Below are positions 10,273 to 17,131 of a stretch of DNA of 34,964 nucleotides, one piece after another. How positions within the stretch are numbered: position 1 is the first letter of the stretch; the number at the start of each line of letters is the position of its first letter. The position numbers were made by a program, and so were the translations under genes. The stretch lies in contig CANQAT010000007.1 in the NCBI GenBank assembly GCA_947588925.1, forward strand, positions 1 to 34,964. Direction: 5' to 3'. This stretch comes from an uncultured Bacilli bacterium. Its GTDB lineage: Bacteria; Bacillota_I; Bacilli_A; RF39; UBA660. Under the pieces are notes generated by a model. The model was not told the DNA's origin and did not search any database. It worked only from the letters and a program-made list of their open reading frames with translations.

Positions 10273-10562
10273 TCACCCACCACCTTTGGTACTTTTACTT
10301 GATCTGCTTTTGTATCTTTTGCATTAGCTAAAACTTCATCAGTAGTTAAACTGTCTTTTGCTTCATCTTCTCTAAAGTTTGCATGGTATATAACATATGG
10401 AAATACAAGAGGTTCAACGCTTTTTATATTTTCTATTTTACCTATTAATTCCATATGCTTTTCTACTGTTTCAAACTCTTTTAGAGTTCTTTCGTATCCT
10501 TCATCATCCATATCAAACATTAGCTTTGCTGCATAATCTTTTAAGTTTTCCTTTGTTACCAT
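10269..10562 (-). CDS. gatC: Asp/Glu-tRNA amidotransferase subunit C
   Basis: Small stabilising subunit that wraps around GatA and GatB. 97 aa with the family pattern LKDYAAKLMFDMDDEGYERTLKEF near the start and a LREDE-like FREDEAKDSLTTDEVLANA near the end. The RBS GGAGGATATT lies directly after the U-run of the upstream terminator, leaving no room for a separate promoter. Transcription must come from read-through of the T-box/tRNA unit. Confidence 0.93.
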   Translation of the reverse strand: MVTKENLKDYAAKLMFDMDDEGYERTLKEFETVEKHMELIGKIENIKSVEPLVFPYVIYHANFREDEAKDSLTTDEVLANAKDTKADQVKVPKVVGE

Positions 10563-10576
10563 AATATCCTCCTAAC

Positions 10577-10599
10577 AAAAAAACAAGCCAAAGGCTTGT
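10577..10599 (-). terminator. Hairpin terminator between the tRNA-Asn pair and gatC
   Basis: Minus strand ACAAGCC, TTT loop, GGCTTGT, then seven U. A perfect 7-bp stem only 15 bases before the gatC start. Either a partial terminator setting the tRNA:gatCAB ratio, or the conditional terminator of the unit. Confidence 0.85.
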
Positions 10600-10611
10600 A
10601 CTATTTTTAAA

Positions 10612-10687
10612 TGGCGCCTGATGTAGGACTCGAACCTACGACCTAACGGTTAACAGCCGTGCGCTCTACCGACTGAGCTAATCAGGC
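10612..10687 (-). tRNA. tRNA-Asn(GTT), second of the tandem pair
   Basis: Complete cloverleaf with encoded CCA. Acceptor GCCTGAT/ATCAGGC, discriminator G, anticodon loop CTGTTAA with GTT, T-arm GGTTCGAGTCC. Identical to the first copy outside the acceptor stem. Confidence 0.97.
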
Positions 10688-10695
10688 ATTTAAAA

Positions 10696-10771
10696 TGGCG
10701 CTCAATGTAGGACTCGAACCTACGACCTAACGGTTAACAGCCGTGCGCTCTACCGACTGAGCTAATTGAGC
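10696..10771 (-). tRNA. tRNA-Asn(GTT), first of the tandem pair
   Basis: Complete cloverleaf with encoded CCA. Acceptor GCTCAAT/ATTGAGC, discriminator G, anticodon GTT. It begins about 20 bases after the T-box antiterminator and is separated from the second tRNA by eight bases. Confidence 0.97.
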
Positions 10772-10785
10772 AAATCTAAATAGTT

Positions 10786-11031
10786 TCACCTTGCTTGGGA
10801 CGAAATAACCGCGGTGCCACCCAAATTGTCAAATGACCACTTTACCGATTCTAATAAATCGTGCAACGGCTAACGGGTTACATCCGGAAAACTCTACTTT
10901 GTTCAAGTTAACAGTTCATGAGTGTTATTCATAATATGCTTGATTGTTAGCTTCCACCATACCTAACTCGCTTTAATTAGTTTATATTATTACTTCTCTC
11001 AATCAAAACTTTTATTCCCTAAAAGGCTTAT
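10786..11031 (-). ncRNA. T-box riboswitch leader, Asn-specific
   Basis: Minus-strand leader. The T-box core GGGTGGCACCGCGG is at 10822-10809, and CGTCCCAA (10802-10795) closes the antiterminator by pairing CCCAA with TTGGG. The bulge UGGC is complementary to the GCCA end of tRNA-Asn (discriminator G). In Stem I the S-turn halves AGTA and GAA flank an ATAATAT/ATATTAT helix, and the apical GTTAG/CTAAC stem encloses a GGTG loop. The codon right after the GAA side reads AAC (10926-10924), matching anticodon GTT. No downstream GGGACG strand exists to make the usual competing terminator before the tRNAs. Known biology: T-boxes sense uncharged tRNA; here it heads tRNA-Asn genes plus gatCAB-asnS. Confidence 0.92.
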
Positions 11032-11037
11032 GTACTA

Positions 11038-11066
11038 ATTATAGATTAGAATTACCTTTTTGTCAA
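11038..11066 (-). promoter_or_regulatory. Promoter of the T-box/tRNA-Asn/gatCAB-asnS unit
   Basis: Minus strand consensus TTGACA (11066-11061), 17-base spacer, consensus TATAAT (11043-11038). A near-perfect housekeeping promoter. Confidence 0.9.
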
Positions 11067-11101
11067 GTAGTTTTTTATACTTTTATTATATGCATATTCA
11101 T

Positions 11102-11130
11102 TTGATTTATTTTTTTATTTAAGTTATAAT
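11102..11130 (+). promoter_or_regulatory. Promoter of yigZ
   Basis: TTGATT, 17-base spacer, TATAAT. Divergent from the T-box promoter, with about 36 bp between the two -35 boxes. Confidence 0.75.
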
Positions 11131-11145
11131 TCTTTTGGTGATATT

Positions 11146-11739
11146 ATGTATTCTATTCAAAATAATGTAGAAAATACTATAATAATTAAAAAATCAAAAT
11201 TTATAACTAAATTATATAGAGTTAATAATATAGAAGAAATTAAAAGTATTATCGATAGTTTAAAAGATGAATATAATGATTCAACGCATATCTGTTATGC
11301 ATATATTGTTAATAATATGGAGAAAAGTTTTGATGATGGTGAGCCTAGTGGGACTAGTGGACTACCTATTTTAAATGTTCTTAAGAAAAATAATTTATCA
11401 AATGTACTTGCAGTAGTTATAAGATATTTTGGTGGGATTAAACTTGGAGCTAGTGGACTTTTAAGAGCATATTCATCAAGTGTTTCTCTAGCTTTAAAAT
11501 TAACTGATATTATAGAACTTATTAAAGGTTATTTAATTGAAATAGAGTTTAATTATGATAATTTAAAATTAGTAGATTATATATTGAGTAATAAAAACAT
11601 TGTAGATAAAAAGTATGAAGATAATATAACGTATAAATTTTATTTAACTAAAGAAGAATTAAATATAATAAGTGAGCTTGAAAAAATAGCAATACATATA
11701 TCTATTATAGATGATGTATTAATTGAAAATAAGAAGTAG
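11146..11739 (+). CDS. yigZ: YigZ/IMPACT family protein
   Basis: UPF0029/IMPACT-fold protein of 197 aa, a normal length. The N-terminal IMPACT domain has KKSKFITKLYRV, then FDDGEPSGTSGLPIL and VVIRYFGGIKLGASGLLRAY, the family's most conserved blocks. The C-terminal 70 residues fit the DUF1949 ferredoxin-like domain. The bacterial role is unsettled; eukaryotic IMPACT acts in translational stress control. RBS GGTGAT, start ATG. Monocistronic, ending in a hairpin shared with the convergent LRR gene. Confidence 0.92.
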   Translation: MYSIQNNVENTIIIKKSKFITKLYRVNNIEEIKSIIDSLKDEYNDSTHICYAYIVNNMEKSFDDGEPSGTSGLPILNVLKKNNLSNVLAVVIRYFGGIKLGASGLLRAYSSSVSLALKLTDIIELIKGYLIEIEFNYDNLKLVDYILSNKNIVDKKYEDNITYKFYLTKEELNIISELEKIAIHISIIDDVLIENKK

Positions 11740-11755
11740 TTTGTTACTTCTTATT
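11731..11755. terminator. Bidirectional terminator between yigZ and the LRR gene
   Basis: AAGAAGTA/TACTTCTT, six-base loop, T-rich on the plus-strand side. It overlaps the yigZ stop codon. Confidence 0.65.
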
Positions 11756-11762
11756 TTATTTA

Positions 11763-13799
11763 TTAATCTACATAAGTATATGTCTTAGCAGGTATTCCAT
11801 TAAGTAAACTATCTGGCAAATTCCATTTATCTTTAGTTACCTTTACAACAGATAAGTTAGTACAGCCCCAAAACATGCCATAGTCAGTAGCGCTATGTGT
11901 ATCAAAACTTGTTAAATCTAATTCTGTTAGACCTGTACAGTTTGCAAACATGTTGCGCATAAAAGTTACTTTTGAAGTATCAAAATGACTTACATCGAGT
12001 TTCGTTAAACTACTACAATTATTAAACATTCCTCCCATTTCTATTGCAATAGATGTATTAAAATATTCAAGTCCTACTATCTTACTTAAATTTGTACACC
12101 CATTAAACATTCTAGTCATATATGCTAGTTTTTCAAATGTACAATTCTCTCCAAACTTAATACTTTTTAGATTGGTACAGTTTTGAAATAATGAACAATC
12201 CCAAGAAGTAATAACTGTTACACTCTTTGTATTCCATTTGCTTAAATCTAGATACTCTAAATTACTATCATCGGAAAATAATCCATTCATATTTGTTACC
12301 TTTGATGTATCAAAGTTTTCTAGTCCCTTAATTTCTTTTAGGCTCGTACAGCCACGAAGCATAGAACCCATATTTTCTACTTGCGAGGTATTAAAATTAC
12401 TTAAATCGAGACTTGTTAAACTACTACAACCATAAAACATTCCATCCATTCTTGTTACAGAAGATGTATCGAATTTCTCTAGACCTTTTATTTCTTTTAA
12501 GTTGGTACATCCATTAAACATATTGGACATATTTGTTACTTTGATTGTTTTAAACATACTTATATCTAAATATTCTAAACTACTACAGCCCCTAAAAAGA
12601 CCATTAGAATTATTATAAAAATCAGTAACATTTTCTAAAGTAAAATTCTTCCCAAAGTTTATGCTCTTCAAGCTACTACAAAATGTAAACATTCCTCCAT
12701 TCCAAGTCCCAATAGTTGTTACTTTTCTTGCGTCCCACCTAGTTAAATCAAGACTCGTTAAACTTTTGCAATTATAAAATGTAGCACACATATTTGTTAC
12801 ATTCGATGTATCAAAATTTTCTATTCCTTTTATCTCTTTTAAGTTTATACAGTCTCGAAACATATCACCTATGCTTCTTGCACTACTTGTATTAAAATTA
12901 CTTAAATCTAGTTCTTTTAAACTACTACATCCTGAAAACATACCTCCTATATCTGTTACACTACTTGTATTAATTCCTATAAGATTAATATTTTTTAATG
13001 AATTACAATATTGAAACATCCAAGTCATAATCGTTACTTTACTTGTGTTTATTAAATTTAATTCTATTTCTTCTACTACTTGAAAATTCGCAAAAATCCA
13101 TCTAAGATCTGTTGGACAACTTATATATCCATCACTATATACATAGATTGTTCCATTCTTATCATCATAATATGCATTTGTTTCATATTCACTTTTATCT
13201 GTAGATACTTTTATATGTCTAAAATTTTCTAATTCTTCTTTTGTTAAACCTTCTGGTAGTACACTATCTTGTAAAAAGATTATCTTTTTCACTGTCGTAT
13301 CTGCATAATCTCTTCCATATTTTCCATCTTCTATTGTGTCTCCTACTAATGTCTTTATTTTTGTATTAAAAGTATTTCCATCAACTAAAGTACTCTCATT
13401 TAAGTTTTTTAGTATCTCTATATCTTCATCTGTTACTCTTGCATAGTAATCATCTATTAGTCCCTTTAGTACTCTTGTTACTTTTGAGTTCTCTATTAAT
13501 AGAAGTCCACTTTTTAATCCTCTTCCATCATAGTTTATAAATATCTCTTTATCTCCTAGTACTATTTTCTTTCCATTATCAGTAATAGTGTATAATCCAT
13601 CTTTTACATTATTAAATACTTCTTCATTTATAAGAGACGTATTTACTGCTCTTATATATTCACTTGTACTTATCTTTAATGATTTTATCTTTGCCTCTGT
13701 TATTATATTTAATACTAGTGGTACTGCTATTATAGCAATAAAAGCTAATATTAATATTACTGCTAGTAACTCTACTAATGTAAATCCCTCGTTTTTCAT
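11763..13799 (-). CDS. Prepilin-type N-terminus fused to BspA-like leucine-rich repeats
   Basis: 678 aa predicted surface protein. Residues 1-30 are a textbook class III/type IV prepilin leader: short basic MKNEG, then FTLVELLAVI and a hydrophobic helix, with cleavage expected after G5 and E at mature position 5. Residues 31-235 are a pilin-like stalk and a non-repeat region. From about 240 to 660 run about 18 BspA-type (DUF285) repeats of 22-25 residues with the core MFxxCxxLxxLDLSxFDTSxVTxM. No C-terminal anchor is seen, so tethering by the pilin helix is likely. Relatives of BspA mediate adhesion. RBS GGGAGGAAT. Expression is probably phase variable through the homopolymer promoter just upstream. 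Family assignment is firm; adhesin function is inferred. Confidence 0.92.
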   Translation of the reverse strand: MKNEGFTLVELLAVILILAFIAIIAVPLVLNIITEAKIKSLKISTSEYIRAVNTSLINEEVFNNVKDGLYTITDNGKKIVLGDKEIFINYDGRGLKSGLLLIENSKVTRVLKGLIDDYYARVTDEDIEILKNLNESTLVDGNTFNTKIKTLVGDTIEDGKYGRDYADTTVKKIIFLQDSVLPEGLTKEELENFRHIKVSTDKSEYETNAYYDDKNGTIYVYSDGYISCPTDLRWIFANFQVVEEIELNLINTSKVTIMTWMFQYCNSLKNINLIGINTSSVTDIGGMFSGCSSLKELDLSNFNTSSARSIGDMFRDCINLKEIKGIENFDTSNVTNMCATFYNCKSLTSLDLTRWDARKVTTIGTWNGGMFTFCSSLKSINFGKNFTLENVTDFYNNSNGLFRGCSSLEYLDISMFKTIKVTNMSNMFNGCTNLKEIKGLEKFDTSSVTRMDGMFYGCSSLTSLDLSNFNTSQVENMGSMLRGCTSLKEIKGLENFDTSKVTNMNGLFSDDSNLEYLDLSKWNTKSVTVITSWDCSLFQNCTNLKSIKFGENCTFEKLAYMTRMFNGCTNLSKIVGLEYFNTSIAIEMGGMFNNCSSLTKLDVSHFDTSKVTFMRNMFANCTGLTELDLTSFDTHSATDYGMFWGCTNLSVVKVTKDKWNLPDSLLNGIPAKTYTYVD

Positions 13800-13829
13800 A
13801 TTCTATTCCTCCCATATTAATCTATCTAT

Positions 13830-13865
13830 ATTATCTCATTGCCCCCCCCCCCCCCCCCCTGTCAA
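13830..13865 (-). promoter_or_regulatory. Phase-variable promoter with poly-G spacer
   Basis: Minus strand TTGACA (13865-13860), then 18 G (13859-13842) and CAATGA, then GATAAT (13835-13830). The spacer is 24 bases where 17 is optimal, so the cloned state looks OFF or weak; about 11 G would restore optimal spacing. Homopolymer spacers of this kind switch genes by slipped-strand mispairing in other bacteria (e.g. Neisseria porA). The expected start site leaves a leader of about 25 bases ending in the RBS. Confidence 0.8.
13842..13859. repeat. Homopolymer of 18 C (plus strand)
   Basis: The longest G/C run in an AT-rich window, placed exactly between -35 and -10 of the LRR gene promoter. True length may vary between cells, and assembly may misstate it. 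Confidence 0.9.
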
Positions 13866-13894
13866 GAGGAACATTTGTTTGCTTTACACTTTTT
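13858..13894 (-). repeat. Copy B of the 37-bp promoter cassette
   Basis: Exact match to window bases 1-37. It contains the -35 box and 29 bp upstream of it. Identity stops abruptly at both compared outer ends, so the unit is a defined cassette rather than a duplicated region. Confidence 0.9.
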
Positions 13895-13982
13895 GCGTAG
13901 AAGCACTATGCATTTGCCTTTTAAATTAAAGAATAACTAATATAATTATTCCCTTATTTTTTATGTTTATTCATCTATTTAA

Positions 13983-14011
13983 AGTATACTACCAGTCACT
14001 TTTAATGTCAA
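13983..14011 (-). promoter_or_regulatory. Second promoter upstream of the LRR gene
   Basis: Minus strand TTGACA (14011-14006), 17-base spacer, TATACT (13988-13983), directly after the tsf terminator. A transcript from here would cross the cassette and the poly-G tract before reaching the LRR gene. A weak GAATAA/TTATTC hairpin near 13930-13950 might attenuate it. Confidence 0.55.
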
Positions 14012-14012
14012 T

Positions 14013-14038
14013 AAAAAAGCAAGGATTATTTACCTTGC
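14013..14038 (-). terminator. Terminator of tsf
   Basis: Minus strand GCAAGG/CCTTGC with an eight-base loop holding the tsf stop codon, followed by six U. Confidence 0.8.
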
Positions 14039-14904
14039 ATTTGTTTTGCAACTTCTTCTGCGAAGTTTTCTTCTCTTTTTTGCATACCTTCGCCAACTTC
14101 AAAACGAATCATATCAGTTATAGTACCACCATTTGCTTTAACATAATCTGAAACTGTTTCTTTATTTTCTGCTTTTACAAATATTTGATTTTCTAGGCAT
14201 ACTTCTTCATAATATTTTTTAACTTTTCCAACTAATATTCCATCAATCTTATCAGCAGGTTTACCTTCATTTAAAAGTTGTTCTTTCATTATTTCTTTTT
14301 CTTTATCAAGTACGTCAGTAGGTACATCACTAGCTTTAACATATAAAGGTTTCATTGCAGCAGCATGCATAGCAACATCTTTTGCAACATTCTCATTTGC
14401 GCCATCTATTACAGTTAAAACTGCAATTTTTCCTCCCATATGTATATAATCTCCGAAAGTCTCACTATCTTTTTTAGTTACTACTTTCATTCTTCTAAAG
14501 CTTAGTTTTTCACCTATTGTTGCAGTACGAGCAACTATTAATTCTTCTATAGTTCCTTCATTTGTAGAAAGCTTTAGTGCGTCTTCTAATGTTTTAGCAT
14601 CACTATCTATAATAGTTTCTAGTATGGTATTTACCATATCTGTAAATTTTTCATTTTTAGCAACGAAGTCTGTTTCTGCATTAACTTCAACTATTACGGC
14701 TTTATTACCTTTTGTAAGTATTGCAGCTACACCCTCTGCAGCAATTCTATCTGCCTTTTTAGCAGCTTTAGATATCCCCTTTTCTCTCAACCAATCGATT
14801 GCAGCGTCGATATCTCCATTAGTTTCTTCAAGTGCTTTTTTACAATCTAACATTCCAGCACCTGTTTTTTCTCTTAAATCTTTTACTTGACTTGCAGTAA
14901 TCAC
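14026..14904 (-). CDS. tsf: Elongation factor Ts
   Basis: Nucleotide exchange factor for EF-Tu. The N-terminal UBA-like segment carries VKDLREKTGAGMLDCKKALEE. The core has NAETDFVAKNEKF, the EF-Tu contact region, and the C-terminal MHAAAMKPLYV block. 292 aa, a normal length. The start is GTG (14904), six bases after AGGAGG; no ATG is well placed. Downstream of rpsB in the usual rpsB-tsf order, with a hairpin between the two. Confidence 0.97.
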   Translation of the reverse strand: MITASQVKDLREKTGAGMLDCKKALEETNGDIDAAIDWLREKGISKAAKKADRIAAEGVAAILTKGNKAVIVEVNAETDFVAKNEKFTDMVNTILETIIDSDAKTLEDALKLSTNEGTIEELIVARTATIGEKLSFRRMKVVTKKDSETFGDYIHMGGKIAVLTVIDGANENVAKDVAMHAAAMKPLYVKASDVPTDVLDKEKEIMKEQLLNEGKPADKIDGILVGKVKKYYEEVCLENQIFVKAENKETVSDYVKANGGTITDMIRFEVGEGMQKREENFAEEVAKQMQGK

Positions 14905-14920
14905 AATAATCCTCCTTATC

Positions 14921-14949
14921 TTATAAAAAGATGATTTTTAAATCATCTT
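14921..14949 (-). terminator. Hairpin between rpsB and tsf
   Basis: Minus strand AAGATGATTT/AAATCATCTT with a two-base loop and a short U-run. Likely a partial terminator or processing hairpin that adjusts the rpsB:tsf ratio. Confidence 0.6.
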
Positions 14950-14957
14950 CGTTTTAT

Positions 14958-15995
14958 TTATTTTAAAGCTTCTAATAACTCAGCTTTTTTCATTGTAGAA
15001 TATCCTTTAATTTCTCTTTCTTTAGCGAGGTCTCTTAATTCAGCTACTGTTTTTACAGTTAAATCTTCTTTAGCTTTAACTGTGGCTTTTTCTTTAACAG
15101 TTTCCTTTTTTTCCTCAACTACTTCTTTAGTTTCTTCTACTTTTACTTCTTTTTCAAAACTTTTTGATGACTTTCTCTTATCAAAAGATTTTTCTTTATC
15201 AAATGGTTTTTCAACATTTTTTCTTTCTTCTTTACGTTTTACTGACTCAACTGCTCTTTTCATGATGTCTGAACCATTTTCATCAGTCTTTCCACTTACA
15301 TAATCAGTAATACTACCACCGTTAGCTTCAAGTATAGCGTTATTTAAAACACCCATAATTAGTTTAACAGCGCGTATTGCATCATCGTTTGCAGGAATTA
15401 CATAATCTATCATATCTGGATCACAGTTTGTATCAACTATTCCAAATACAGGTATATTTAATTTCTTAGCTTCACGTATTGCAATTTCTTCTTTAGATGG
15501 GTCTACTATAATCATAGCCTGTGGAAGTTTATCCATTGAACGAATACCGCATAAAATTTTATCTAATTTAGCATACTCTTTCTTTAGACCAATTACTTCT
15601 TTTTTAGGAAGTAAATCAAATATTCCATCTGCTTCCATCTTTTCTATTTGCTCAAGTCTTTTTACTCTAGCTCTAATAGTTTTAAAGTTTGTAAGTGTTC
15701 CTCCTAACCATCTTTCAGTAACATAGTAAGAATCACTTTTTACAGCTTCTTCTTTAACTGCTTCTTGAGCTTGTTTTCTTGTTCCAACAAAGATAGTTTT
15801 ACCACCATTTTTTGAAATTTCTAGAAGTGCATTATATGCCTCTTCTATCTTCTTTGCAGTCTTTTGTAAATCGATAATATAAATATCATCTCTTGAAGTA
15901 AAAATGTATTCTTTCATTTTTGGATTCCATCTTTTTGTTTGATGGCCAAAATGAACTCCAGCTTCTAATAAGTTGTTCATAGACACAACTGCCAT
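14958..15995 (-). CDS. rpsB: Ribosomal protein S2 with Rho_N-like C-terminal extension
   Basis: 30S protein S2. Residues 1-228 are the standard S2 body ([50 protein letters not shown]). Then comes a charged Lys/Glu linker of about 75 residues and, at the end, [29 protein letters not shown], which matches the Rho N-terminal (SAP-like) helix-turn-helix motif. Total 345 aa against about 230-260 for typical S2. The start is ATG 15995 after AAAGGAATGA; an upstream in-frame extension of 18 residues overlaps the leader and is unlikely. The tail may bind RNA. Confidence 0.95.
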   Translation of the reverse strand: MAVVSMNNLLEAGVHFGHQTKRWNPKMKEYIFTSRDDIYIIDLQKTAKKIEEAYNALLEISKNGGKTIFVGTRKQAQEAVKEEAVKSDSYYVTERWLGGTLTNFKTIRARVKRLEQIEKMEADGIFDLLPKKEVIGLKKEYAKLDKILCGIRSMDKLPQAMIIVDPSKEEIAIREAKKLNIPVFGIVDTNCDPDMIDYVIPANDDAIRAVKLIMGVLNNAILEANGGSITDYVSGKTDENGSDIMKRAVESVKRKEERKNVEKPFDKEKSFDKRKSSKSFEKEVKVEETKEVVEEKKETVKEKATVKAKEDLTVKTVAELRDLAKEREIKGYSTMKKAELLEALK

Positions 15996-16100
15996 AATAT
16001 CATTCCTTTCGTTATTTCTTCCACTCATTTCAACTTTATACATCACCAATTGGCACTAGATATATAAATCCATGGGTGTGTAATTTAAAAAGCCATATAT

Positions 16101-16128
16101 ATTATAACATATTATATGACTTTTGCAA
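16101..16128 (-). promoter_or_regulatory. rpsB-tsf promoter
   Basis: Minus strand TTGCAA (16128-16123), 16-base spacer, TATAAT (16106-16101). Leaves a leader of about 100 bases before rpsB, in which S2 autoregulation is possible but not shown. Confidence 0.6.
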
Positions 16129-16142
16129 CAATTTTTTTCAAA

Positions 16143-16757
16143 TTAAATAACACTTCTTATACTAACTATAGGGATTATATTAATTTTATCTATCCTAACC
16201 CCAAGCTCTGGCGTTGAAGAATGGACTATTTTACCATTACCGATATAGATTGCAGAATGTGTAACTGTAGTCCCATAACCATAAGAGACTATATCACCCG
16301 GTTTAATATCCTCTATAATAACCTCTTCGCCTGATTTAGCTTGATCAGTTGTAGTTCTAGGAAGTTTTATATTAAACTGTCTATATATTGCTTGTACAAA
16401 TCCTGAGCAGTCCGCACCAGTAGTTAAACTAGTACCTCCACTTACATATGGATTTCCAACGAATTTTACAGCATAATTCACTATTTTTTTTCTCAAGTTA
16501 TCTTCTAACTTTTCTAATCTTAATCTTTCTTCTCTTTCTTTTTCTAACTTCATTTTAGCAAATTCTTTTCTGCCAGTATCTGTCTCATAAAAATTGATAA
16601 TGTTTTTATTTTCTAATTTTTTTGCGCTTATTTCATAAATTTTAACCATCTTTTCTTCATCGTTATTAGCTTCTGTTGATGAAATGTTTCTCGTATCTAT
16701 TAAAGATAGAACTAGCGCGCATATAAAAATTATAAAATAAATTTTTACTTTTTTCAC
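16143..16757 (-). CDS. Secreted NlpC/P60 peptidoglycan hydrolase
   Basis: 204 aa. A basic start KKVKIYF and a hydrophobic stretch to about residue 22 act as signal peptide or anchor. A charged helical segment (residues about 50-95, KLEKEREERLRLEKLEDNL) follows, then an NlpC/P60 domain with catalytic Cys in GADCSGFVQ, His in VTHSAIYIG and third polar residue in KIVHSS. Such enzymes cut gamma-D-Glu to diamino acid bonds in wall peptides. The start is taken as GTG 16757, which follows AAGGAGAATTATT; the ATG at 16799 has no RBS and would place 14 charged residues before the signal sequence. Confidence 0.9.
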   Translation of the reverse strand: MKKVKIYFIIFICALVLSLIDTRNISSTEANNDEEKMVKIYEISAKKLENKNIINFYETDTGRKEFAKMKLEKEREERLRLEKLEDNLRKKIVNYAVKFVGNPYVSGGTSLTTGADCSGFVQAIYRQFNIKLPRTTTDQAKSGEEVIIEDIKPGDIVSYGYGTTVTHSAIYIGNGKIVHSSTPELGVRIDKINIIPIVSIRSVI

Positions 16758-16804
16758 AATAATTCTCCTTAACTTTTCTATGCCTTTTTTAAGACACATT
16801 GTCG

Positions 16805-16833
16805 ATTATAACAAAATATTAAAAAAATGTCAA
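16805..16833 (-). promoter_or_regulatory. Promoter of the NlpC/P60 gene
   Basis: Minus strand TTGACA (16833-16828), 17-base spacer, TATAAT (16810-16805): full consensus. Confidence 0.85.
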
Positions 16834-16909
16834 ATTATGGAATTATGGAATTATTAGAATTTATTAATTGCATGTGAAAGAAGTAGCGCAATCCAATATA
16901 AATAAAAAC

Positions 16910-16938
16910 TTGATAAAAATTAATTTTTATGATATTAT
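16910..16938 (+). promoter_or_regulatory. Promoter of the candidate antitoxin RNA
   Basis: TTGATA, 17-base spacer, TATTAT. Points toward the shared terminator and faces the toxin gene. Confidence 0.65.
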
Positions 16939-16944
16939 GTATAT

Positions 16945-17063
16945 GGATGTGGAAATCACATACAATAAAAAGAGATACACTTGATATTGACGTGTTAGGT
17001 GTTAATCTCTGTCTAAAAATTAGTCTTTGAAAAACACCTATTATGTGTAAATAGGTGTTTTTC
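16945..17063 (+). ncRNA. Candidate type I antitoxin RNA
   Basis: About 120 nt between a good promoter and a 13-bp terminator, with no credible ORF. It can form a 5' hairpin (ATGTG/CACAT) and a second stem (AGAGAT/ATCTCT). It converges with the minus-strand toxin mRNA and shares its 3' terminator, giving perfect complementarity there. It also carries GTTAGGTGTT (16994-17003), which can pair with AACACCTA in either RNA's terminator arm. Confidence 0.6.
17030..17062. terminator. Shared bidirectional terminator of the toxin and antitoxin RNAs
   Basis: Thirteen-base-pair stem (AAAAACACCTATT with AATAGGTGTTTTT), loop of seven, U-runs in both directions. It starts four bases after the toxin stop codon. 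Confidence 0.85.
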
Positions 17064-17065
17064 TT

Positions 17066-17131
17066 TTAGTCTTGATTGTAAAATTTTGTCATAACCATAA
17101 TAACTAAAATTAGCAGTACGATATATTCCAT
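17066..17131 (-). CDS. Small hydrophobic peptide, candidate type I toxin
   Basis: 21 aa: starts MEYIVLLILVIM, ends TKFYNQD. One membrane-spanning segment followed by a short polar tail, the layout of Gram-positive type I toxins (TxpA/BsrG/Fst-like in architecture; no sequence match claimed). The mRNA has a leader of about 100 nt in which CCTCT..TTCTA can pair with TAGAA..AGAGG and hide the strong SD AGAGGTG. That SD precedes an overlapping 12-codon frame (MSKGDLWNISYC, 17148-17110), while the toxin ATG itself has only AAAGGCG. Coupled translation like mok-hok is possible. Coding status is inferred from context. Confidence 0.6.
   Translation of the reverse strand: MEYIVLLILVIMVMTKFYNQD

Noticed and set aside
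11763-13060. DNA tandem repeats or CRISPR-like array in the LRR gene
   Set aside because: The repetition is protein-level (22-25 residue LRRs) with diverged codons; no constant repeat-spacer pattern anywhere in the window.
13842-13859. Poly-C as a pure sequencing or assembly artefact
   Set aside because: Exact length is uncertain, but it sits precisely between well-formed -35 and -10 boxes and the same flank recurs at the window edge, so a real homopolymer is more likely.
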